Source of the DNA: Rhizobium sp. P38BS-XIX
Lineage (GTDB): Bacteria > Pseudomonadota > Alphaproteobacteria > Rhizobiales > Rhizobiaceae
Direction: 5' to 3'
Length of the DNA: 64,000 nucleotides
NCBI RefSeq assembly: GCF_012641435.1
Contig: NZ_JABAIJ010000018.1
Location: 1-64,000 of the forward strand
Within the stretch, counting starts at the first letter, position 1. The number at the start of each line of letters is the position of its first letter. Below are positions 26,467-35,384 of the stretch, in pieces. The translations under genes and the position numbers were made by a program. Under the pieces are notes generated by a model. The model made no database searches. It saw only the letters and a program-made list of their open reading frames with translations, and was not told where the DNA came from.

Positions 26467-27759
26467 TCAAAGCGTGTCGTCGAACCCGCACCATTCGGCA
26501 GCGAACACCGCCATCGTCTTCGTCACCCTCTTGAGCGACTCCAAGTTGACGCGCTCATCGACGCCATGAATATTTTCGGCGATTGGCCCATAGACGAGTG
26601 CCGGAATGTTGGCATGAACCGCAAAGATCGCGGCGTCGAGATAGCACGGCATGACTGCCGCTTCGAGTTTGCTGCCATCGATCCGCTCCCGTGCTTCGGT
26701 CAGCAACACTTCCGCTTCGGATCCGGGAGCCAATTCGTATCCGGCGTGCATCACGCCGACCCATTCGAGGACCGGTGCTCTGCCGCCTTCGAATGCCGGA
26801 TCTGCCTGGATCGCTTCCGCGAGATGCCGCTCGAACTCCGCGGCACGCGCTTGCGGATCTTCGCCAGGGTAGAAGCCCACCCGACCTTCCAGCCGGCATT
26901 GTGCAGGGGTCGAGGCAATCCACTCGCCACCCGTAATCGTGCCGATGGTCAGGGATACGGGGTTTGGGATGGCTGCGAACAGTGGCTTTTGAAGCCGCTC
27001 GGCGTTCCACCGTTCTTCAAGCTTCTTGAGATGCGCCATGACCAGCACGGCAAGCTCGATGGCGTTTTTCCCAAGCTCCGGATTCTTCGGATGCGAAGGG
27101 ATGCCATAAACGGTAATACCGAACTTCAGCACCCCACTATTGGCCCGAACGAGCGTCTCTTCGGTCGGCTCCGGGACGAAAAGGACATCGGCCGTGTGCC
27201 CAAGGGCGAGCATCATTGCCGCTCCGTTCCCTGTTATTTCCTCCTCGATCACCGATTGAATTTGAACATCGCCACGGAGCTCGAAACCGGCATCTTTCAA
27301 CGCGTCGAGTGCGAAAATGTTGGCCGACAGACCGGCCTTCATATCGCCCGCTCCACGGCCGTAAAGCCAACCGTCGACTTCGCTGGGTTCAAAAGGATGG
27401 TTCGTCCATTCTTCACGGGCGCCCGTCGGCACGATGTCGATATGGGCGTTGAATGCAATCGATTTCGCGAGCTTGTCCTTGCCTGCGCGTTTTCCGACAA
27501 CGTTGATGGTGCCGTCGTACGAAACGGTGGTTGGAGAAAAGGCGGGATGTTTGCCTACGAGCGTCTCGTCGATGGCAAAGCTCTCAACGGAGTAGCCGCG
27601 AGATCTCAGCTCGTGCTCCAACAGGTGCTGCGCCGGCGCTTCAGCTCCTCGCAGGGATGGTACACTGACGACGGCTTTCAGAAGCTCAACCTGCTTGGCG
27701 AAATTGCGATCGACCTTGTCACAAATGCGCTGAACCTGTTCGGCAGTTAGTTTGCTCAT
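26467..27759 (-). CDS. M20 family ArgE/DapE-type deacylase
   Basis: 430 aa from ATG 27759 (MSKLTAEQVQ), with GGAA just upstream; MEHNSMSK is an alternative. Metallopeptidase motifs: AFNAHIDIVPTG (His/Asp), YGRGAGDMKAG (bridging Asp), VIEEEITGNGAA (catalytic Glu-Glu) and EPTEETLV. The family removes N-acyl groups from amino acids (acetylornithine, succinyl-diaminopimelate or similar) in the cytoplasm. Isolated from arginine or lysine genes, so the physiological substrate is open. Confidence 0.88.
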   Translation of the reverse strand: MSKLTAEQVQRICDKVDRNFAKQVELLKAVVSVPSLRGAEAPAQHLLEHELRSRGYSVESFAIDETLVGKHPAFSPTTVSYDGTINVVGKRAGKDKLAKSIAFNAHIDIVPTGAREEWTNHPFEPSEVDGWLYGRGAGDMKAGLSANIFALDALKDAGFELRGDVQIQSVIEEEITGNGAAMMLALGHTADVLFVPEPTEETLVRANSGVLKFGITVYGIPSHPKNPELGKNAIELAVLVMAHLKKLEERWNAERLQKPLFAAIPNPVSLTIGTITGGEWIASTPAQCRLEGRVGFYPGEDPQARAAEFERHLAEAIQADPAFEGGRAPVLEWVGVMHAGYELAPGSEAEVLLTEARERIDGSKLEAAVMPCYLDAAIFAVHANIPALVYGPIAENIHGVDERVNLESLKRVTKTMAVFAAEWCGFDDTL

Positions 27760-28355
27760 TGAGTTGTGTTCCATTGGAATGGTGTAGATGGGCAAGTTCG
27801 CTGATGTGCCGTTGCGATTTTCCAACAAGAAAATGACCGGAATTGTCGCCACAAGCCTTCATCGATCTCGGAATGCTCATGATCCAAAGCCACGGACATA
27901 CTACACTAACCACTTGGGAGGGGTGACAGGGCGTTATTGGAACGCGCCGTCGGCAAACATCGGCGCGCAACTAATGGCACAAACCCGCGTGAAAAATTGT
28001 CTATTTCCTACCGATTGCGTAGAGAGATCGATCAAAATTTGCGCTCGGGATGGAGAGTTTATCTATCGGCTTTCTGGTGGCTTCAGCTGTGGCCATAATG
28101 CTTTGGATTTTACAGTCACGCTGTGGTTTGGTGCGGCAACCAGGCCAAGGTTCGTGAGTTTCGTCAAAGAAAGTCGATTAGCTGATCAAGCCAGGCTACA
28201 TAGAACGATGCTTACGTAAAGCCTCGGCCATGCCAAGATTTCCAAAATGAAGCCATTGACATCATTGGCATGCTGCACTTCAAACTTGAAGCCACCGAGG
28301 ATGCTAACACGATGTCTCGTTTGTCTTTCGCGCGAATAGAATTGTCTTAAGCACC
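27760..28355. other. Intergenic, AT-richer stretch without a supported gene
   Basis: About 600 bases. A plus-strand open frame at 27788-28219 has no ribosome site and odd composition and is treated as chance. Base composition is more AT-rich than the flanks, continuing into the next small gene, which suggests an acquired segment. Confidence 0.4.
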
Positions 28356-28784
28356 ATGAAATTCATTTGGGCCTGCCTTTTCTCCGTTCTCCTACCCACG
28401 AATATTATGGCTTGTACAACAGCCCATGGCATAAGCTTTGCGGCCATAGATGCTGGCCAAGTTCTGATTGAAGGCAGGATTAGATCAGTTCAGATTGATC
28501 GAGAAAAAGGTGTTTATGCTTTTGATGTCAGCGTTCAAACGACCTTGAAGGGGATAAAAAAGGAAACGTGGACCATCCTGACGAGCTCTATGGGAAAGGC
28601 TAGCGACAATCTGGACGCTTGGCTCACCAAAGGGACCGTCTATATCGGCTTTGATGTTACAGACCATCGGCTAGGCATCGGGCAGTTTCGAAACGACGGG
28701 TGTGGGCCGCTCAATATCGTGTCGTCGACGCCAGCCAATCTGGATAAGATCAGAAAAAATCTCGTAGAATCATCATTTTGGTGA
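28356..28784 (+). CDS. Small exported hypothetical protein, 142 aa
   Basis: Not recognised. The N-terminus MKFIWACLFSVLLPTNIMAC looks like a signal peptide, possibly lipoprotein-type with Cys20, though IMAC is only a borderline lipobox. The rest is mixed alpha/beta with two further cysteines (Cys20-Thr-Thr region and NDGCGPLN). No clear Shine-Dalgarno and AT-richer codon use than neighbours. Stands alone. Confidence 0.55.
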   Translation: MKFIWACLFSVLLPTNIMACTTAHGISFAAIDAGQVLIEGRIRSVQIDREKGVYAFDVSVQTTLKGIKKETWTILTSSMGKASDNLDAWLTKGTVYIGFDVTDHRLGIGQFRNDGCGPLNIVSSTPANLDKIRKNLVESSFW

Positions 28785-29219
28785 GCCGGGTACAGATGGA
28801 GATTATTTGTGACCGGTGCTCATGGCACCCGTCGTATCATGCAATCACCACCAACACCGAGACATAGAACGGTTGCATCGAAGCGGGGATCGGCCAGTGT
28901 GCATCACATAACGGCTAAACCCTTACGTTGCCTCTGCTTATGACGTTAGGAAGATTCCAATTCAAAGCCTACGCCCATTTTTGAACGGAAGCTCTTATCG
29001 ACCGGAACACGAGCGGCAATGACGGTGGCGCCTCTTCGTTTGAAATAGATGGGCAACCTTGTTCGGCTGCTAAGATTTTGCCGCAGCGCGAGCGGTCTAA
29101 ACCGCGTTCTCGTACGCGCTTCAAAGCCCTGCCTCGGACGGCGACGCGCAATATGAAAGCCATCTTTTCCGGAAGGAGATCGCGATGTAGATAGGCTATC
29201 TTGCAAGAGGCTTCGACAC
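28785..29219. other. Intergenic stretch, no supported gene
   Basis: About 435 bases between two exported-protein genes. The open frame on the minus strand (28946-29368) runs into the VirJ-like gene and has no ribosome site. Contains the leader of the VirJ-like gene. Confidence 0.4.
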
Positions 29220-29966
29220 ATGATCCTGAAACATGCGGCAGTTTTGATTGCCATCCTCGCGGTCACAGGCAGCCCGGCGATTGCGCGACAAGATGGAGCC
29301 GCTACCACGCGACCGCCCATCGAAGCCGCACCGGCCAATAATCTTCCGATCCACGTGATCGATGGCAAAGCGACCCAGGATACCCTCGCCGTTCTTTATT
29401 CGGGTGACGGCGGATGGCAGGAGCTTGATGAGCAGGTCGGCAGCGATTTGCGGAACGCCGGTATCCCGGTCGTCGGACTGGACTCGCTCTGGTATTTCTG
29501 GTCCGGACGGACCGCCAAGGAGACGGCGAAAGACCTTGGCCGCATCATCGACTATTACACCAGGCGGCTCGGCGTGCACCATGTTCTCCTCGTCGGTTAT
29601 TCCTTTGGCGCAGACGTGATGCCGGCAAGCTACAACAGGCTGAGCCCAGGGCAAAAGGCGAAGGTCAAGGCAATTTCGCTCCTGTCCATGTCCCACAAGG
29701 TCGACTACGTGATCTCCCTCAGAGGCTGGCTCGGGTTTCAGACCGAAGGCAAGGGCGGCAATCCTGTCGACGATGTCAGGTCGATCAGGCCAGGGATGCT
29801 CGAATGCATCTATGGAAAGGACGACGATCACGATAATGCCTGCACGGCTCTTCGGGGGTCGGGGGCGAAGGTGATCGGCATGCCCGGCGGCCATCATTTC
29901 GGCGGAGATTACAACAGACTGGCTCAGTACATCCTTGCGAACCTGAAAAGACCCACGAACAAATAA
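29220..29966 (+). CDS. VirJ/AcvB-family periplasmic protein
   Basis: 248 aa with a signal peptide (ILKHAAVLIAILAVTGSPAIA) and an alpha/beta-hydrolase-like fold: LYSGDGGWQELDEQVG, nucleophile region VGYSFGADVMP and terminal PGGHHFGGDYNRL. This is the single-domain VirJ form; chromosomal AcvB is about twice as long. AcvB of Agrobacterium hydrolyses lysyl-phosphatidylglycerol in the periplasm and VirJ can substitute in virulence. Its usual partner lpiA is not adjacent and no vir/T4SS genes are in the window, so a lipid-homeostasis role is more likely than secretion. Confidence 0.88.
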   Translation: MILKHAAVLIAILAVTGSPAIARQDGAATTRPPIEAAPANNLPIHVIDGKATQDTLAVLYSGDGGWQELDEQVGSDLRNAGIPVVGLDSLWYFWSGRTAKETAKDLGRIIDYYTRRLGVHHVLLVGYSFGADVMPASYNRLSPGQKAKVKAISLLSMSHKVDYVISLRGWLGFQTEGKGGNPVDDVRSIRPGMLECIYGKDDDHDNACTALRGSGAKVIGMPGGHHFGGDYNRLAQYILANLKRPTNK

Positions 29967-30073
29967 GCCTTTGCGCGTTTCATCTGTGAGACGAGCCACA
30001 TCTTGTAAAATTCGGTCTGGACAATGCCGCCTGTCCTGTTTATAGGCCGGGCCAGCCGCAAGAAACGCGGTAC

Positions 30074-30149
<76 letters not shown>

Positions 30150-30226
30150 AACAAGCTCTGTTGCCTCAGAGACTTGGTCAAGTTTGCAATCCACTTTTCA
30201 GTGGTTTCTGAGATAGCCTGCCAACA

Positions 30227-31831
30227 TCATTGCCGTTTGACGTCCTCGAACCTCAGGTCGAAGCGCGCAAGATATTTGCTGAGGCGGTCTGCATCATTGC
30301 TGCTCTTTTTCTCCAACCGTGAGAATGCGAACAAAGCTCTGCCGGCAGAGCTCGCCGTCGCATGCTCGCGGCAACTACGAAGCACGGCTGCAAGCTGCAC
30401 CGCATCGAAGCGATCCAGACGAGAGGCAACCTCTGTACCCAGCACCTCTTCAATGATCCGATCGACTTTGCCGTGATCAATCCCCCTGCGCCAAAGGGCA
30501 TTCAGCCGCTGGATCTCGTCGTCAACGACGTCACTCGTAATGCGACCGTGCGGCGCGAGCGTCGCCATGCGCGTGATAGATGCCGACAAATCTCGAAAAT
30601 TGGCGCTCCATAAAGCTTGTGGCCCGGTGGCAAAAGCCAGATAGCGTTCACGCGCTTCCTTGTTGAAGGTGATGTTTTCGCCCTCCCTCTCCAGATAGCG
30701 TCTGAGTTCGAAGTCGAGATTTGGCTCTATGTCCTCCCTGCGGTCACGCAGTGCTGGCAGCTGGAAGGTCCATAGGTTTAGCCGGGCATAGAGATCCTCG
30801 CGGAATCTTCCTTCTTGAACATGCTCGCCGAGATCACGATTGGTTCCTGCAAGCAATTGAAAATCGGCGGACACTTCCCGATCGGAGCCGACGGGCAAAA
30901 ATCTCTTCTCTTCGATTGCGCGAAGGCACATGGCCTGTTCATCAGGGCCGAGCTCGCCAATCTCATCGAGAAACAAGACCCCCTTGTCGGCGGATCTCAA
31001 GAGGCCGGCACGCTCACCGGCAGCGCCGGTAAACGCGCCTTTCACATGGCCGAACAGCGCGGACATGGCCTGGTCACCGCGCAATGTGGCACAATTGACT
31101 TCAACGAAAGGTCCGCTGATCTTCCGCTGGTTCTTCTTCAGATCGTAGATCCTGCGGGCAAGCTGCGATTTTCCGGCACCGGTCGGGCCAGTGAGAAGAA
31201 TGGGCGCGGAAGAACGGATCACCACTCTCTCGATCTCGTCGATCATCCGGTTGAATGCACCATTGCGGGTCGATATGCCAGATTTCAGGAACGAGGCCGC
31301 ATCTTCACGCTCGGAAGCGAAACGCTTGGCGATCTCGTCATATCGGGAAAGGTCGAGGTCGATGATCCGGTGCGTGCCAACAAAGTCCTGCTCGGCCTGG
31401 CGGTCGCGCGGCGGAGAGAGCTGCAATAGTCGGCCAGGAACGATGCGGGTCTCCGTCAACAGGAACCAGCAGATCTGCGCCACATGGGTGCCTGTGGTTA
31501 TGTTGACGAGATAGTCTTCTGTGTCGGGATCAAAGCTGTAGCCACGGGCAAAGTCCCTTAGGTTTGTGTAGACCTCAGAGAAATCCCACGGATCACGAAA
31601 ATTGATAGCATGACGCCGCACTTCCGTCGCCGGCGACACCGCACCGATGTCGCTGACGATCCGCTGAGATAGCGTCTGCGCATGATTATCGTGGATCAAC
31701 TCCAGCCGATCGACGAAAAGGCCTTGTTGCTGGCAAAGCGCAACCGTCGGCCGCCAGCGGCCCCAACGATTATCCCACCTTCCCGCATCCAGGGTGGTTC
31801 CCAATATACCGATAACAACGCGTCGCTTCAT
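30227..31831 (-). CDS. rtcR: RtcR, sigma-54-dependent activator of RNA repair genes
   Basis: 534 aa. N-terminal sensing domain of the CARF type (residues 1-180, MKRRVVIGILGTTLDAGRW, LVNITTGTHVAQIC), then an AAA+ sigma-54 activation domain with Walker A GPTGAGKS, the sigma-54 contact loop GAFTGA and Walker B GVLFLDEIGEL, and a C-terminal HTH. RtcR activates rtcBA on RNA damage, its CARF domain sensing a cyclic-phosphate RNA end product. Divergent from rtcB, whose sigma-54 promoter lies between them. Length matches characterised RtcR. Confidence 0.95.
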   Translation of the reverse strand: MKRRVVIGILGTTLDAGRWDNRWGRWRPTVALCQQQGLFVDRLELIHDNHAQTLSQRIVSDIGAVSPATEVRRHAINFRDPWDFSEVYTNLRDFARGYSFDPDTEDYLVNITTGTHVAQICWFLLTETRIVPGRLLQLSPPRDRQAEQDFVGTHRIIDLDLSRYDEIAKRFASEREDAASFLKSGISTRNGAFNRMIDEIERVVIRSSAPILLTGPTGAGKSQLARRIYDLKKNQRKISGPFVEVNCATLRGDQAMSALFGHVKGAFTGAAGERAGLLRSADKGVLFLDEIGELGPDEQAMCLRAIEEKRFLPVGSDREVSADFQLLAGTNRDLGEHVQEGRFREDLYARLNLWTFQLPALRDRREDIEPNLDFELRRYLEREGENITFNKEARERYLAFATGPQALWSANFRDLSASITRMATLAPHGRITSDVVDDEIQRLNALWRRGIDHGKVDRIIEEVLGTEVASRLDRFDAVQLAAVLRSCREHATASSAGRALFAFSRLEKKSSNDADRLSKYLARFDLRFEDVKRQ

Positions 31832-31991
31832 ATCTTATCTAATTTTATAAGTGACTATTCTTTTATATAGTACCGTTCATAGAGAAAATCCTGCAAGCAA
31901 GAATCTCAACAGGAATGGAAAAGAATATTCACCTTCCAAAACAATCGTTTAGGAAATTTCCTCACCCTCCTTGCATGCACCTCCTTCAAAC

Positions 31992-32006
31992 TGGCACGCC
32001 TCTTGA
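31992..32006 (+). promoter_or_regulatory. Sigma-54 promoter of rtcB
   Basis: TGGCAC (31992-31997), five bases, then TTGA (32003-32006): the -24/-12 pattern of sigma-54 promoters, one base off the TGGCAC-N5-TTGC consensus. It lies 114 bases before the chosen rtcB start and directly beside the gene for a sigma-54 activator. The AT-rich 31830-31980 stretch, with CTTAT/ATAAG arms, likely holds activator sites. Confidence 0.8.
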
Positions 32007-32119
32007 AACGTATCCGGCATGAACCTTCGGTGGTTACCGTTTCGGTACTGCAAGGTTCGTCGCCCAAGCGGCGTGAAGAGAAGCAACTCAACAGAAGGAC
32101 TGCAGACGCAGAAAAGACG

Positions 32120-33538
32120 ATGACAACGGTAATGAGCGGACAGGATTTGATCGACGCCGGAATGAACCAGGGAAAATGGTTTCGTCCAGCTCTCGACGCT
32201 GCCAATGCGATTTTGAGCAAGGGCGGCTCGATGGCCGATGCACTGGAGGCTGCAAAGGCATTCCAGCCAGGGCCGACGCTTGCCCTCAGGGCAGACAATG
32301 ATATCGAGATCTATTCGAACATCCGCGCCGAGAACGCTTTTGAGCAGGACAATGTCGAAAAGGTCAACGCGACGATGCGGGCGCTGGTTCGCACGCCGGT
32401 CGTCCGTTCCGCGGTAATCATGCCGGACGCCTGCCCTGCAGGTCCGATCGGCACGATTCCCGTCGGCGGTGTGGTCGCTTCCGAAGCGATCCATCCCGGC
32501 ATGCATTCGGCCGATATCTGCTGCTCTATGGCGATCTCGATCTTTCCTGGCGTCGATCCGAAATCACTGCTGGACGCCGTGCATTCCGTGACGCATTTCG
32601 GTCCGGGCGGCCGTCCGCGGGGCGCGCAGTTCAAGCCTTCCGATGCAACGCTGTCGGCGTTCGAGCGGAATTCCTATCTGCGTGACGGAGCAATGAGCGT
32701 CGGCATAGAGCACTTCGCGACACAGGGTGACGGCAATCATTTCGCCTATGTCGGAACCATGAAGTCGACCGGCGAAACGGCGCTCGTCACCCACCACGGA
32801 TCGCGAGCTCCCGGTGCGCGGCTCTACGACAAGGGCATGAAGGTCGCCAACCGGTTTCGCGAGCAGATCTCACCCGAGACCCATAGTGAGAATGCCTGGA
32901 TTCCGGCGGATACCGAGGAGGGTGACCTCTATTGGTCGGCCTTGCAGACGATCCGCCAGTGGACGAAGGAAAACCACTATGCCCTCCACGACATGGCGGC
33001 GGAAAAGCTCTCGGCTAAGGTCGCCGATCGCTTCTGGAACGAGCATAACTTCGTCTTCCGGAAATCGGACGGACTGTTCTATCACGGAAAGGGTGCGACA
33101 CCGGCGTTTGATAACTGGGCGCATGATGCAACCGATCTGACCATCATTCCCCTTAACATGGCGGAACCGGTACTGATCGTTCGTGGAACGAACGCTGCTC
33201 ATGGTCTCGGCTTCTCGCCGCACGGCGCCGGCCGCAACATCTCGCGCAGCGGTCATATACGGCAGTTGGCGGCGGAGTACGGGGCAGATTCCCGCGGACT
33301 CAGCCCCAACAACATCGCGACAATCCTGGAGAAGGAAACGAGCGGTCTCGACGTTCGCTTCTTCTCCGGCTTTGCCGACGTGTCGGAACTGCCAAGCGCT
33401 TACAAAAGTGCTGCGAATGTGCGGGCACAAATCGAGCATTACGGCCTTGCCGAAGTGGTCGACGAAGTGATCCCGTTCGGGAGCATCATGGCCGGTGACT
33501 GGCAGAAGAATGCGCCTTGGCGCAAGAAGCGCCGGTAA
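32120..33538 (+). CDS. rtcB: RtcB RNA ligase
   Basis: 472 aa from ATG 32120 (MTTVMSGQDL); the longer frame would start inside the promoter. Joins 2',3'-cyclic phosphate and 5'-OH RNA ends using GTP and manganese. Visible motifs: MHSADICCSM (metal Cys; the common form is D-x-G-C-G-M), GDGNHFAYVG, THHGSRAPGARLY, and SPHGAGRNISR with the His that is guanylylated. Divergent from rtcR. No rtcA cyclase gene follows. Confidence 0.93.
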   Translation: MTTVMSGQDLIDAGMNQGKWFRPALDAANAILSKGGSMADALEAAKAFQPGPTLALRADNDIEIYSNIRAENAFEQDNVEKVNATMRALVRTPVVRSAVIMPDACPAGPIGTIPVGGVVASEAIHPGMHSADICCSMAISIFPGVDPKSLLDAVHSVTHFGPGGRPRGAQFKPSDATLSAFERNSYLRDGAMSVGIEHFATQGDGNHFAYVGTMKSTGETALVTHHGSRAPGARLYDKGMKVANRFREQISPETHSENAWIPADTEEGDLYWSALQTIRQWTKENHYALHDMAAEKLSAKVADRFWNEHNFVFRKSDGLFYHGKGATPAFDNWAHDATDLTIIPLNMAEPVLIVRGTNAAHGLGFSPHGAGRNISRSGHIRQLAAEYGADSRGLSPNNIATILEKETSGLDVRFFSGFADVSELPSAYKSAANVRAQIEHYGLAEVVDEVIPFGSIMAGDWQKNAPWRKKRR

Positions 33539-33591
33539 CGGTGCTTGGGGAGGCGGCACAGTCCGCCTTCCCGAAAAAAGATATTCCCTTG

Positions 33592-33637
33592 TTGACATCG
33601 CCAGCATAAGTCGTAAATACTTCGCTATATGGCGAAG
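33592..33637 (+). promoter_or_regulatory. Promoter and possible ArsR operator
   Basis: TTGACA (33592-33597), 16 bases, TAAATA (33614-33619) is a good sigma-70 type promoter. An inverted repeat CTTCGC/GCGAAG (33620-33637) covers the expected start point and the first ATG at 33629, as expected for autorepression by the ArsR-type product. Confidence 0.55.
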
Positions 33638-33967
33638 CATTCGATATCCACCATGGACCGCACATTCTGGGCGCTCTCCGACCCGACCCGGCGCGGCGTC
33701 CTGCAGCGCTTGATGGATCAGCCGGGTGTTTCGGTCAGTGAACTTGCCCAGACATTTTCGCTGAAGCTCCCTGGCATGACGAAGCATCTGGATGTTCTGT
33801 CGGATGCCGGCTTGATCACTCGGACCAAGACCGGACGCACGGTGGCCGTCAACCTTTCGGCAGCACCGATGCAGGAGGCTATGGCCTGGCTCAATCGCTA
33901 CGAGCGTTTTTGGACGGTGAGCCTGGATCGGCTGACTGCATTCTTAGAGGAGGATGACGGGAAATGA
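33629..33967 (+). CDS. ArsR family transcriptional regulator
   Basis: 112 aa winged-helix repressor: FWALSDPTRRGVLQRL, HTH VSVSELAQTFSLKLPGMTKHLDVLSDAGLI, then RTKTGRTVAVNL. No metal-binding cysteines, so it is the SRPBCC-linked subgroup rather than a metal sensor. The promoter places the transcript start just before ATG 33629, so a near-leaderless start or use of Met at 33653 (MDRTFWAL) is likely. Overlaps the next gene by 4 bases. Confidence 0.88.
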   Translation: MAKHSISTMDRTFWALSDPTRRGVLQRLMDQPGVSVSELAQTFSLKLPGMTKHLDVLSDAGLITRTKTGRTVAVNLSAAPMQEAMAWLNRYERFWTVSLDRLTAFLEEDDGK

Positions 33968-34404
33968 CTGACCGCCTGCCGAGCGTGACGATCGTGCGTC
34001 GGATCAAGGCCACGCCTGCCAGGGTGTGGGCCGCGATTACGCAGCCGGAGCTGATGATGCAATGGTGGGGGCCGGATGCGGGGCCGACACTTGACGTGGT
34101 CGCAGACGTCCGCCCAGGCGGTCGCTTCAGCGTCGTGTTCCGGCTGCTCAACGGCGACGAACACAACCCGACAGGGATTTATCAGGAAGTCATCCCTGAG
34201 AAACTACTCGCCTTCACCTGGGACTTGCCAGGAACTTCCGATCCAAAATCGCTGGTAACGTTCCGGCTCGAACCATTCGACGAAGGAACGGTCCTCACCC
34301 TCACCCATGAGCACTTGCCGGACGAAGAGACCCGCGCAAGCCACGAAAGTGGCTGGAACGGCCTTCTCGACAAGCTCCCCGTCTTCCTTGGAGTTAGCCA
34401 ATGA
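33964..34404 (+). CDS. SRPBCC family (AHSA1-like) protein
   Basis: 146 aa START/AHSA1-like domain with a hydrophobic ligand cavity: VTIVRRIKATPARVWAAITQPELMMQWWGPD, FSVVFRLLNGDEHNPTGIYQEV, then ESGWNGLLDKL. Role unknown; almost always encoded with an ArsR repressor as here (ATGA overlap). The next gene, a GST, also overlaps by 4 bases, making a coupled three-gene operon. Confidence 0.88.
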   Translation: MTDRLPSVTIVRRIKATPARVWAAITQPELMMQWWGPDAGPTLDVVADVRPGGRFSVVFRLLNGDEHNPTGIYQEVIPEKLLAFTWDLPGTSDPKSLVTFRLEPFDEGTVLTLTHEHLPDEETRASHESGWNGLLDKLPVFLGVSQ

Positions 34405-35048
34405 GTGATCTGATCCTGACAACATACGACTGGGTTCCCGAATTGCCGCGCGGTCTCGTTCGAGATCTGCGAGTCCGCTGGGCTCTCGAAGAGGCCGGTT
34501 TGCCCTACAGGGTGGAGAGCACGCCCTTCAAAGATCGCGGGCCCGAGCATTTCGCGGCGCAGCCCTTCGGTCAGATCCCGTGGCTGACCGATGGAGACCT
34601 CACCATTTTCGAAAGCGGCGCAATCCTGCTGCATCTCGGCGAAAAAAGCCCGGTGCTCATGCCCACCGATCCGCGCGGTCGAGCCGAGGTTATGGAGTGG
34701 GTTATCGCGGCGCTCAACTCGGTCGACCTGCCGAGCCAGCCGTGGGCACTGTTTCGTTTCATGGGCTTTCCGGGCGACGCGCCGGAAGCCAAATTCGTGG
34801 AAGACTTTCTGAAGATCAGGCTTGATCGGATGGAGACAGTGCTGAAAGAGCGCGAATGGCTGGCGGGCGGCCGCTTTTCCGTGGCCGATCTGCTGATGGC
34901 GGATGTGATGCGACAGGTGGAGCGTTTCGATGGGCTCGCAAATCATCCGGCTTGCCGCGCCTACGTCAAACGCCTGACGGCAAGACCTGCTTTTACGAAA
35001 GCTTACGATGACCAGATCGCGCATTTCGCCGCGGCAGACGCGGCTTGA
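34401..35048 (+). CDS. Glutathione S-transferase family protein
   Basis: 215 aa. Thioredoxin-like N-terminal domain with RWALEEAGLPYRVESTPF and the conserved QIPWLTDGDLTIFESGAILLHL segment (Glu-Ser glutathione contact), then the alpha-helical C-terminal domain with WLAGGRFSVADLLMADVM. Probably detoxification conjugation or reductive reactions in the cytoplasm. Third gene of the ArsR-SRPBCC-GST operon. Confidence 0.9.
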   Translation: MSDLILTTYDWVPELPRGLVRDLRVRWALEEAGLPYRVESTPFKDRGPEHFAAQPFGQIPWLTDGDLTIFESGAILLHLGEKSPVLMPTDPRGRAEVMEWVIAALNSVDLPSQPWALFRFMGFPGDAPEAKFVEDFLKIRLDRMETVLKEREWLAGGRFSVADLLMADVMRQVERFDGLANHPACRAYVKRLTARPAFTKAYDDQIAHFAAADAA

Positions 35049-35384
35049 TCCCGACATCAGAGCCTGAAGCGCAATCTGGCGCTTGAGTGGCATCACTCGA
35101 GCGCCTTACTATCGCTCATCGCAGCTTCTCGCAGGAATCATCGGCGCCCTTGTCGTTCTTGCGCTACGGCTTGCCCTCGGTCAGCGCGCCCGCTTTGCAC
35201 CCGCCAAGACGCTCCTGGTCAGTATGGCGATCGGCTCGGCCGGAACATCCCGTTTCCCGATCAGGTTCGAGCGGGAATTTTAGCGACTTTGCTGGCGTTC
35301 AATATTTTCTCGCCGCCGTGCCTCGGCGTCGGAGGCTTTAGCAAGTTGCCGGCCATATGACGAAACTTGGCCGCTTTCGCCCCC
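35049..35384. other. Intergenic, convergent gene ends
   Basis: About 335 bases between the GST stop and the LolC/E-like stop. Small open frames here (35083-35283 plus strand) lack ribosome sites. No clear terminator seen. Confidence 0.4.

Noticed and set aside
27788..28219. 143-aa plus-strand frame in an AT-richer gap
   Set aside because: No Shine-Dalgarno, no protein-like features, overlaps the leader of the M20 deacylase.
33547..33572. Hairpin after rtcB as a plus-strand terminator
   Set aside because: The 10-bp stem is real but is followed by A residues on the plus strand, so it lacks a U-run for rtcB; orientation is wrong for an intrinsic terminator of that gene.
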